Part shown: in pieces, positions 8,047 through 14,124 of the stretch | Layout: the number at the start of each line of letters is the position of its first letter | How positions within the stretch are numbered: position 1 is the first letter of the stretch | Assembly: GCF_016862955.1 (NCBI RefSeq) | Contig: NZ_BONY01000047.1 | Coordinates: forward strand, 16,587 to 80,586 | From: Rhizocola hellebori | GTDB taxonomy: Bacteria; Actinomycetota; Actinomycetes; Mycobacteriales; Micromonosporaceae | Direction of reading: 5' to 3' | Length of the DNA: 64,000 nucleotides | Translations under genes and position numbers: made by a program | Notes under the pieces: model-generated | The model's database searches: none | What the model was told of the DNA's origin: nothing | What the model saw: the letters and a program-made list of their open reading frames with translations, nothing else

Positions 8047-8748
8047 TCACCCGTTCACCAGCTTGTTGAGATTCGTCAGGCTAGTGATCAAAGCGTTGAC
8101 ATACATGAGTACGCGACCGGTCCACTTTGTCACGGCGGCGACGATCTGCACGGCGACGGCCGGGATCGCGATCACGGTGAGGGCCTCGAGTGCCCACACG
8201 ACCACCCGTGCCACCAGGTCGGCGATGAGGTCACGGACGAGGTCGCGGGTGAACATCACCAGGTTGCCCGCACCCGTGGTAGCAGCCGCCATCGCCTCCG
8301 AGGCACCGGCCAGCCCGCCCAGCGCCTCCACGTTGTGGACCATCAGCTCCTGGTAGTCGACGGCCCGGTCGCCCTGCCATTCGGGCATGTCCCGGCCGAG
8401 GTGCAGCTGCAGGTCTTCAGTCATCCGCTGCAGCTCGCCGGCCATGTTGCTCCAGGTCGCCGCATGCGAGGCCACCACGTCGGGCATGCCCAGCAGCGAG
8501 TCGAGGATCTGGCGCAGCGGCTGGAAGTACTCCATCGCCCAGCCCAGACCGTTGGCCACCAGGGCGCTCAACGGGTCGATGTAGGTGCCCGCAACCTCGA
8601 GCGCCAGCCCGGCGCCGGCCAGCGCGTCATCCACCCAGCCCTCGCTGCGGATCGCGTCGACCAGGCCCTGGATCGCGTCGGGCAGCATCGCCCCTGTCCA
8701 CGGTTGCCGCGTCGATACCACATCGGCGACGAGCGACGTATCAGTCAC
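8047..8748 (-). CDS. WXG100-like type VII secretion protein with C-terminal membrane segment
   Basis: 233 residues from GTG at 8748, selected because GAGGTGG precedes it and the sequence upstream in frame is the shadow of the neighbouring gene. The N-terminal two thirds are helical, with MPEWQGDRAVDYQ giving the helix-WxG-helix turn typical of ESX substrates. After about residue 150 follow long hydrophobic stretches (LVMFTRDLVRDLIADLVARVV and ALTVIAIPAVAVQIVAAVT), suggesting one or two membrane-interacting helices. It lies ten bases after the EspC-like gene and immediately before the nuclease toxin; toxin and leader modules are on separate chains here instead of fused. Role: secretion partner or targeting component of the toxin. 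Confidence 0.7.
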   Translation of the reverse strand: MTDTSLVADVVSTRQPWTGAMLPDAIQGLVDAIRSEGWVDDALAGAGLALEVAGTYIDPLSALVANGLGWAMEYFQPLRQILDSLLGMPDVVASHAATWSNMAGELQRMTEDLQLHLGRDMPEWQGDRAVDYQELMVHNVEALGGLAGASEAMAAATTGAGNLVMFTRDLVRDLIADLVARVVVWALEALTVIAIPAVAVQIVAAVTKWTGRVLMYVNALITSLTNLNKLVNG

Positions 8749-8758
8749 CGCACCCACC

Positions 8759-9076
8759 TCACCACAGGTCCGCCGCCACCGCGTTGATCGATTCGGCGTT
8801 CGAGTTGTCGGCGCTCTCGTAAAGCTCCGCCGTCCGGCGCAGGCCATGTGCCACCAGCGAAAGGTTCTCCTCGACGTAGGCCAGCAGCTCGTCTTGGCGC
8901 TTGTGCCGGCTCTCCAGCACCCGCGGCATCCACTGGCACAACGTGCCGTAGGCGGCGTCGTTCTGCGTGATGTGGGCGCTGGCCGCCCTGACCGCACGGA
9001 ACCGGTCGTGAATGGCATCGATGTTGCGCGCGTGCCCTCGCACCTGCTCCGCTGCTATCTGGAACCCTTCCGCCAT
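8759..9076 (-). CDS. EspC-like ESX/type VII secretion target protein
   Basis: 105 residues, ATG at 9076 with GGAGGTGAG overlapping the end of the preceding gene. The sequence is nearly all helical and of the length and pattern of T7SS ESX target proteins of the EspC family: MAEGFQIAAEQVRGHARNID at the start, two amphipathic helices separated by LCQWMPRVL, and a second helix LLAYVEENLSLVAHGLRRTAELYES. Such proteins are exported as helical hairpin dimers with partner substrates. The operon context with WXG100-like and YbaB-like genes supports this. Confidence 0.75.
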   Translation of the reverse strand: MAEGFQIAAEQVRGHARNIDAIHDRFRAVRAASAHITQNDAAYGTLCQWMPRVLESRHKRQDELLAYVEENLSLVAHGLRRTAELYESADNSNAESINAVAADLW

Positions 9077-9082
9077 CTCAGC

Positions 9083-9538
9083 TCACCTCCACCGCTCGCG
9101 CTCGTCACCCGCCGCCTGATCGGGCGGCCGCAGGTGTTGCACCATCCGCTGGGCCATCTCGCGTCCGGCCGCGGACTCCTCCCCCATCGTCTCGGTGATG
9201 ATCTGCTGTGCCCGCTCCCCCATCTGCCCAGCAGCCATCGCAATGGTCTGCATGATGGTCGCGGCTATCGCCTCGGGCGAAGCACGCCGGGCACGCTCAT
9301 TCAGCCGCAGGTTCACCAGCCGGCCGCTGACGTCGACCGTCACCTCGACCATGCCATTGACGTCGGTCGCGGTCACCTGCGCCTGCCGCAGCCGGTCGCT
9401 CATAGCCTTCGTGTCACTGGCCATCCGGTCGACGCGGTCGCGCCATCGCGCGACCTGCTCGTGGGCGCTGTCTGGATCCAGCAGACCGCCCGCACCCGGG
9501 TCACCGCCCCACATCCGCCCCCCTTGATCGTCCGACAT
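9083..9538 (-). CDS. YbaB/EbfC-family DNA-binding-type protein
   Basis: 151 residues, ATG at 9538. The core (residues about 38-115) has the YbaB tweezer pattern: a long N-terminal helix, a three-stranded sheet VEVTVDVSGRLVNLRLNE, then a helix SPEAIAATIMQTIAMAAGQM. Classical EbfC proteins bind DNA as dimers, but in actinobacterial secreted-toxin loci this family regularly heads the operon with EspC/WXG100 genes and may act as a secretion chaperone or adaptor. The N-terminal 20 residues are Gly/Asp-rich, the C-terminus is charged. It is the first gene of the seven-gene operon; the promoter must lie in the 64-base gap upstream. Confidence 0.75.
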   Translation of the reverse strand: MSDDQGGRMWGGDPGAGGLLDPDSAHEQVARWRDRVDRMASDTKAMSDRLRQAQVTATDVNGMVEVTVDVSGRLVNLRLNERARRASPEAIAATIMQTIAMAAGQMGERAQQIITETMGEESAAGREMAQRMVQHLRPPDQAAGDERERWR

Positions 9539-9602
9539 GGATATGTAGTCGGACGTTAGCAGGTGAACGAGGACACAAAAAAGACCGAGCGCCCACGGAT
9601 GC

Positions 9603-10607
9603 TCAGTATTGCGCCAGTTCCCACTGTTGAACCAGGTCGATGTCCGGTGAAGTGGTCTGGTCCAGCACGCTGCGGTAGGACAGGCCGCGCCGTGGTGGGC
9701 GATGCGCTGTGGTCCGGATGCCGAGCTGGCGGGCTGCCTCGGCGAGCACGATGCCCGTCAGGAGACGATAGCGGCCGGCTTCGCCAGGCACGGCGACGCG
9801 GGCGAACTGGGCGCCCGGTGGGTGCTGCCAACCGTGGCCGTCTGGGAGGACGAGCACGGTGCCGGCGCCGGTCAGTTCGGTGCGATGTAAGGGCGGACCA
9901 TCGGCATCTGGTGTACAGATGACAACTCGGCTGCCCGGTGGCGGCGACCAGGCGTCACCGGCCGGCACGACCCGCAGCGGGTTGCGGTGGCTGCGCGCGG
10001 CCGCTCGGGCCTCATTGCGCACCGGACGTGGCGTGCCGAACCACACCTTCTCACGGTCGTCGACGGTGACGGTCTGCCAGCCGAATGCGGCGGCCGAACG
10101 CAGTGAACTTCCCGCCTCGACGTGGTCACGCGGCGCGGCCAGCAGCAGGGCTGGACGGTGCGTCTCGGGGCGCGGGGCGCGTGCTTGGCGCCGGCCATTC
10201 GCATCGAGCAGGTAGTACAGGGCCACAGCCGCTGCGGTGGCCACGTTGAGCGTGTTGACGCCGTGGCCCGGCATAGGGATCTGCACTGTTCTGGCGGCGG
10301 CGCGCAGAACGTCGGGCCGCACGCCGCGGCGCTCGTTGCCGACCACGACGGATGCCCCGTCGTGCAGCAGCCCGGCACGGTACACCGACTCCGCCCCTGG
10401 CGTGTTGTCCACGGCGATGAGCTGGCCAGGGCCACCCAACAGCGCAGCTGTGTCCACAGTAGACAAATCCGGAAGCTGTTCGGCCAGGCCCCGGGTGTCG
10501 CGGAAGCTGCACGATATGGCAAACATCCGCGCGGCTTCAGCGAGAGCTAGCGCGTTGGCGGGGTTCTCCACACCATCGCCGATCAGGTGGGCGCGCGTGC
10601 TCACCAT
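9603..10607 (-). CDS. Tandem SPOUT (SpoU/TrmH-like) RNA 2'-O-methyltransferase
   Basis: 334 residues, ATG at 10607. Residues 1-135 form a complete SpoU-type knotted methyltransferase domain without the usual N-terminal substrate-binding domain: VENPANALALAEAARMF (motif 1 region), VVVGNERRGV with GNERRG at 90-95 (motif 2) and IPMPGHGVNTLNVATA at 110-125 (motif 3). Residues about 150-320 look like a second SPOUT unit in which motif 1 is recognisable (EAGSSLRSAAAFGW) but motifs 2 and 3 are degenerate (VLVLPDGHGW; VAVPGEAGRYRLLTG). The first half is expected to use S-adenosylmethionine to methylate a ribose 2'-OH; the second may be a pseudo-enzyme providing a fixed dimer-like interface. It overlaps the HExxH gene upstream by seven bases. 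Confidence 0.75.
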   Translation of the reverse strand: MVSTRAHLIGDGVENPANALALAEAARMFAISCSFRDTRGLAEQLPDLSTVDTAALLGGPGQLIAVDNTPGAESVYRAGLLHDGASVVVGNERRGVRPDVLRAAARTVQIPMPGHGVNTLNVATAAAVALYYLLDANGRRQARAPRPETHRPALLLAAPRDHVEAGSSLRSAAAFGWQTVTVDDREKVWFGTPRPVRNEARAAARSHRNPLRVVPAGDAWSPPPGSRVVICTPDADGPPLHRTELTGAGTVLVLPDGHGWQHPPGAQFARVAVPGEAGRYRLLTGIVLAEAARQLGIRTTAHRPPRRGLSYRSVLDQTTSPDIDLVQQWELAQY

Positions 10608-11161
10608 TGTGCCGCCCAGATGCGCCGCGCTCGCACGGCGTACTCGTCCGCGCGGCGTTCATGGTCGGCGGTACGCATCGCGCGGGTGCGGTGCTTGCCA
10701 GCGGCATGCTGGATCATGTGGTGGCCGATCTCGTGCATGAGACCGTCGAAAAGCATGAAGTCGCGCAGGGTGCTGCCGGGCCAATCGACCCTGACGCCGG
10801 TGTGGCTGGGTGTCACCCGGGCGCCTGCGCGCTGCAAGCGTGCCGTGGCCATGTCGGTGAGCTGACCGGACAGGTCCCACGGGGACATAGGCTGCTCAAA
10901 CAACAGCACAAGCCCTGGCACCCGCAGCATCGCGACAGCCACACCGGCACCCGCCGCAGGCTGCTGCCGCAGCTCGACCCCACGCACGCCGTACACAGCG
11001 GCCGGCCCAAAGAAAGTCAGGATCCCAGCGATGTCGCCAGGGTCGGCTGGATGCACGAACCCGGCTCGCGGCGGGCAGACCCGCACGGGCACATGGGCCT
11101 TGGCCCGGCGGGTGGCGCGCAACAGGTACGGATCGGTGCGCAGGCTACGACTCAACAGCAC
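10601..11161 (-). CDS. HExxH zinc metallopeptidase-like protein
   Basis: 186 residues from a GTG start. The active-site motif HEIGHH lies at residues 143-148 and is followed by a HERRADEYA segment at 167-175 that offers a third zinc ligand (Glu168 or Glu173), a gluzincin-like layout also seen in ImmA/IrrE-type peptidases, though the rest does not clearly match ImmA. The N-terminal 135 residues are mixed alpha/beta with no signal peptide, so a cytoplasmic regulatory protease is likely. It is translationally coupled to the tandem-SPOUT methyltransferase (seven-base overlap), implying a joint function that I cannot name. Confidence 0.65.
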   Translation of the reverse strand: MLLSRSLRTDPYLLRATRRAKAHVPVRVCPPRAGFVHPADPGDIAGILTFFGPAAVYGVRGVELRQQPAAGAGVAVAMLRVPGLVLLFEQPMSPWDLSGQLTDMATARLQRAGARVTPSHTGVRVDWPGSTLRDFMLFDGLMHEIGHHMIQHAAGKHRTRAMRTADHERRADEYAVRARRIWAAQW

Positions 11162-11295
11162 TCACTGGAACTACCTAACAGCCAAACCGCACAGCACGCC
11201 ACCGGGTTTTCGCCGACTCCACACCCGCCGTGCGCCCCTCATCGCGTCGCGAGGTGCGTTGAGCCGGTGGCGACTTCGGCCAGGATGGCGGGATT

Positions 11296-11829
11296 TCAGG
11301 CGGTCGCCTTGGTCCATGGTTGCAGGTGTGCGGGGATGGTGGCCATGGCTGGGTCGTGGGCGACGACGTGGTTGCGGTCGAAAGGCCACCGGCGGTCACC
11401 GGCCTCCCGGCCCAGCAGGAACCACAGGAAGGTCCACAGGTTGGTGGCCACGACGTAGCCGATTGCCTCGAAATCGGCCTGGTCGACGAATCCGACGCAA
11501 CCGCTCAGCTCGCCGCTGGTGATGAGGACGTAGTGGTCGCCGTTGCCGTCGCCGGCCACGGGAAGCCAGCCGCGTTCGCGCCAGTTCGGGAACCAGCCGA
11601 GGACGCTGGCGATGCCAGTCACCGTGGGGCTGTCCTGCACACCGTAGAGGCCACCAGGTCCGATGAGATCGCCCTTGCACACACGCAGCCAGTCCACCAG
11701 ATCGGCTGGAAGTGTCAGACCGGCGGCTTGTTGCAGATCGGCGATCTCGGCCTCGTCGGCGCCACCGGGAAACGACGTTCCGGGCGGCCGAACCGCCTCG
11801 TGGGCCAGCCGCATAACCCCATCTCTCAT
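11296..11829 (-). CDS. SMI1/KNR4 (SUKH) family immunity-type protein
   Basis: 177 residues, ATG at 11829 overlapping an upstream 29-codon frame as ATGA. The SUKH hallmarks are present: ADEAEIADLQQAAGLTLPADLVDWLRVCKG with the conserved LP..L..wL...nG pattern, GPGGLYGV, a W-rich strand RERGWLPVAGDGNGDHYVL and a late hydrophobic helix NLWTFLWFLLG. SUKH proteins are among the commonest immunity proteins against polymorphic nuclease toxins. No toxin sits directly beside it; the nearest is the HNH toxin three kilobases downstream on the same strand, so it may be an orphan immunity gene. Confidence 0.75.
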   Translation of the reverse strand: MRDGVMRLAHEAVRPPGTSFPGGADEAEIADLQQAAGLTLPADLVDWLRVCKGDLIGPGGLYGVQDSPTVTGIASVLGWFPNWRERGWLPVAGDGNGDHYVLITSGELSGCVGFVDQADFEAIGYVVATNLWTFLWFLLGREAGDRRWPFDRNHVVAHDPAMATIPAHLQPWTKATA

Positions 11830-11915
11830 GCCGGGCGACGGTAACAGGACGAGGCCGGCGATGAGCCGCGCGGCCTCAGGTCAGCACCGACGGCGTAGAA
11901 GTCCAGGTTAGGCAC
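11826..11915 (-). pseudogene. 29-residue frame, likely remnant N-terminus of another gene
   Basis: A GTG at 11915 opens a short frame MPNLDFYAVGADL and ends after 29 residues, its stop overlapping the SUKH start as ATGA. The opening resembles N-termini of small actinobacterial hypothetical proteins, but the rest is low-complexity and the body is missing. It may be a gene remnant or a short leader translated to couple SUKH expression. Confidence 0.3.
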
Positions 11916-11922
11916 CGATCCA

Positions 11923-12513
11923 CTATGCCGAACCGCTGTGTTTGCCGTGGGCTCGGGGTGGGCCTGCGACGGAGAAGAGGGCGTCCTCGTATTTCGCGCC
12001 TACTTCGATTCTCGTCAGGTCCCGATACCGGTATCGCGTAAGGGTTTTCGACCACTTGGCCGACGGGGAAATTTCACGCAACGATAGCGACTTCTGGCCG
12101 ATTGCCTGTGGCACACCGATATAGGCGACCTGCGGGTCGCACTCTTCCACAAGCAAAGTGGTCAGTGGATACTTTGCGGTTGACAGCAGAAGCTCACGGG
12201 TGCTGCCGAGCGCGATCGGTGGATCCGGAAGCCTCGGTGGCCATTGATCCCGAAGCGAAAGTGCCTTTTGTATGAACCGCTCCTTGGAGCCACTCGTTTC
12301 CAGCGCTTCCAGATGTTTCGTGCGGAAGGCCACCCACCCGTTGAGGTAGATTTCGTCGTCCACATCGGCCATGAGGGTCCAGCGGGGCGACCATGCGAGC
12401 ACGTACCCTCGAAGCTCGTCGCAGCCTGCGATGCTTCGTCTGACCCGCACCAGCTGAGCCCCTACGAGGACATTCGGAAGGCCGCCCTTGATCCTGCGCC
12501 ACCGCCCGGACAT
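11923..12513 (-). CDS. Hypothetical protein
   Basis: 196 residues, ATG at 12511-12513 preceded by GGGGGTGAGAACTAA, a usable ribosome binding site. I do not recognise the family. The N-terminal part (GYVLAWSPRWTLMADVDDEIYLNGWVAF) is a run of predicted beta strands as found in small regulatory or immunity-like proteins; the middle has a charged helix and the C-terminus (RYRYRDLTRIEVGAKYEDALFSVAG) again strands. No signal peptide or catalytic motif. It lies at the outer edge of the toxin/immunity island and is separated from the SUKH gene by about 90 bases. Confidence 0.6.
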   Translation of the reverse strand: MSGRWRRIKGGLPNVLVGAQLVRVRRSIAGCDELRGYVLAWSPRWTLMADVDDEIYLNGWVAFRTKHLEALETSGSKERFIQKALSLRDQWPPRLPDPPIALGSTRELLLSTAKYPLTTLLVEECDPQVAYIGVPQAIGQKSLSLREISPSAKWSKTLTRYRYRDLTRIEVGAKYEDALFSVAGPPRAHGKHSGSA

Positions 12514-12622
12514 TTAGTTCTCACCCCCCAAACCATAGCTAGTCGGCGAAGTCATCAACCGCGGTAACCCATGTTCTTTCATTCAACGGCTTCGGTCCAT
12601 TGGTTTTGCCGCACACGCGCAG

Positions 12623-12655
12623 GCGGGCAGCACCCACGTCTGGGGTGCTGCCCGC
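12623..12655 (-). terminator. Hairpin after the esterase gene, probable terminator
   Basis: A 13-base perfect stem (GCGGGCAGCACCC pairing with GGGTGCTGCCCGC) with a seven-base loop lies 18 bases past the esterase stop. It lacks a clear T-run on the minus strand, which is common for actinobacterial terminators. Confidence 0.6.
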
Positions 12656-12672
12656 TTTCCGAATGGCGATCC

Positions 12673-13782
12673 TTAGCGGGGCGACCAGCGCTGTGCGCCG
12701 GTGCCGTTGCACGCCCACAGCTGGATGAGGGTGCCGTTGGTGGTGCCGCTGGCGTTGACGTCTATGCATTTGCCCGAGCCGGCGCCGACGATGGTGCCGT
12801 CGGCGTTGAAGGTGAAGCGCTGGGCGGAAGTGTTGTTACAGGGCCAGATCTGAACCTTTGTGCCGTTGGCGGTGCCGTTGGCGTTGATGTCGAGGCAGCG
12901 GTCGCCGAAGATGCGAAGCTCGCCTGCGGCAGTGCGCGTCCAGCGCTGGTTGGCGTTGCCGTGGCAGTCCCAGAGGTGCACTTGGGCGCCCTGGGTGTTG
13001 GCGCCGCCGGAAACGTCCATGCAGCGCTTGGACTGTGGGTTGGACAGAAGCGCGGCTGAGCCGACGGGGGGCACGGCCACCGACGAGAGGCTGCCCGGCA
13101 CCGATTGCATCGCCGCGTACCAGCGCGCCGCCATCTTGTCGTAGCCGCCCGCGTTGGGGTGCAGGCCGTCGGCGAGGTCGGCGGTGGTGAAGCCGGTGTG
13201 CTGGTCGACCAGGTGGGTGCGGGGCCCCTTCTGCGCGACGATGCCGGGCAGGGCGGCGTTGAACGTCTGCGACTGGGCTTCCTGGCCGGCGTTGCTGCGC
13301 GGCACCAGCTGAGCCACGAACAGCTCGACCAGCGGCGCATTGACACGGATCTTGTCGATCAGCGCGGACAGCCGGGCCGGCGCGTTGGGTACGTCGAAGT
13401 TTTGGCCGATGTCGTTGGTGCCGATGTGCAGCAGGATCGTGCGAGGATTCGCGGCCCGTATCCAGCCGACGATGTTCGCGTCGAGCTGGTCGATGCGCCA
13501 GCCGGAGTGACCTTCGTGGTCGTGGTCGCCGAGGTTGGCAGGCCCGTTCACTCCCGAACCGACGAAGTCGGTCAGGGTGCCTGCGGCGGCGAGTCGCTGC
13601 CACAGCCCGATACGGTATCCGCCGGGCACATTGAAGCCATCGGTGATCGAGTCGCCAAGCGGCATTATCCTTACGCCGCCGTTGGACTCGGCCTGCGCCG
13701 GGGCGGCGACGGCCAGTGACAGCCCGGCGGCCAATGCCAGGCCGATCCCGGCGGCACCGAGCCGCCTGAGGTTCCATCGCAT
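12673..13782 (-). CDS. Secreted SGNH/GDSL esterase with ricin-type lectin domain
   Basis: 369 residues from the ATG at 13782, chosen because AGAGGA precedes it and a typical signal peptide follows (twin Arg region, hydrophobic core, APAQAES cleavage near 31). The SGNH blocks are clear: GDSITDG with nucleophile Ser45, the GTND block at 121-124, and DGLHPN at 205-210 giving the catalytic Asp and His. This is an extracellular esterase fold (acetyl-xylan/rhamnogalacturonan type or lipase-like; substrate not determinable). Residues about 245-369 are a ricin B/CBM13 trefoil with repeated NQRW/AQRW (QxW) units that bind carbohydrate. A TTGACA at 13880-13885 (minus strand) may be its -35 element, with a poor -10. 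It diverges from the GH97 gene. Confidence 0.9.
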   Translation of the reverse strand: MRWNLRRLGAAGIGLALAAGLSLAVAAPAQAESNGGVRIMPLGDSITDGFNVPGGYRIGLWQRLAAAGTLTDFVGSGVNGPANLGDHDHEGHSGWRIDQLDANIVGWIRAANPRTILLHIGTNDIGQNFDVPNAPARLSALIDKIRVNAPLVELFVAQLVPRSNAGQEAQSQTFNAALPGIVAQKGPRTHLVDQHTGFTTADLADGLHPNAGGYDKMAARWYAAMQSVPGSLSSVAVPPVGSAALLSNPQSKRCMDVSGGANTQGAQVHLWDCHGNANQRWTRTAAGELRIFGDRCLDINANGTANGTKVQIWPCNNTSAQRFTFNADGTIVGAGSGKCIDVNASGTTNGTLIQLWACNGTGAQRWSPR

Positions 13783-13812
13783 AGCGGGTCCTCTCTGATG
13801 GACAAGTGAAGG

Positions 13813-13820
13813 CAACGTTG
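13813..13820. promoter_or_regulatory. CAACGTTG palindrome upstream of the esterase (candidate operator)
   Basis: CAACGTTG, followed by TC, lies 31-38 bases before the esterase start. The same ten bases occur before the divergent GH97 gene at 14096. The CG-centred palindrome with AACGTT core is the type bound by LacI-family sugar regulators; assignment is by resemblance. Confidence 0.4.
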
Positions 13821-13961
13821 TCAATAGTGGTCGGGTACCTGGCAGGCTCGGAACTATTGCAAACATGTAAAGAAATGGATGTCAAGAGCTGTCCCGCCGG
13901 GATGGCCGTCCCAAAACTTTTGTCGCAAGGCCCGAACTAAGTCCGACCTGGCAGAAACATC

Positions 13962-13990
13962 TGGACATCGAAATAAAAGAATCGTAAAGT
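13962..13990 (+). promoter_or_regulatory. Candidate promoter for the GH97 gene
   Basis: TGGACA (13962-13967) and TAAAGT (13985-13990) are separated by 17 bases, a reasonable match to a housekeeping sigma promoter. The A/T-rich spacer stands out from the high-GC surroundings. It leaves a leader of about 130 bases before the GTG start. Confidence 0.4.
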
Positions 13991-14095
13991 TGGCTCGCCA
14001 GGCAGCGGCGTGCCCGGGTTCACCCAGAGGAAATTCACCACGGCGAAGGCCGGTGAAGGGGCATGCCGCAAGCGGCGGGCATCCATGCACCGGTA

Positions 14096-14103
14096 CAACG
14101 TTG
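14096..14103. promoter_or_regulatory. CAACGTTG palindrome upstream of GH97 (candidate operator)
   Basis: Second copy of the CAACGTTGTC word, 22-29 bases before the GH97 start and downstream of the candidate promoter, a position suited to repression. Confidence 0.4.
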
Positions 14104-14124
14104 TCCCGCTGCATGGAGGAACTC

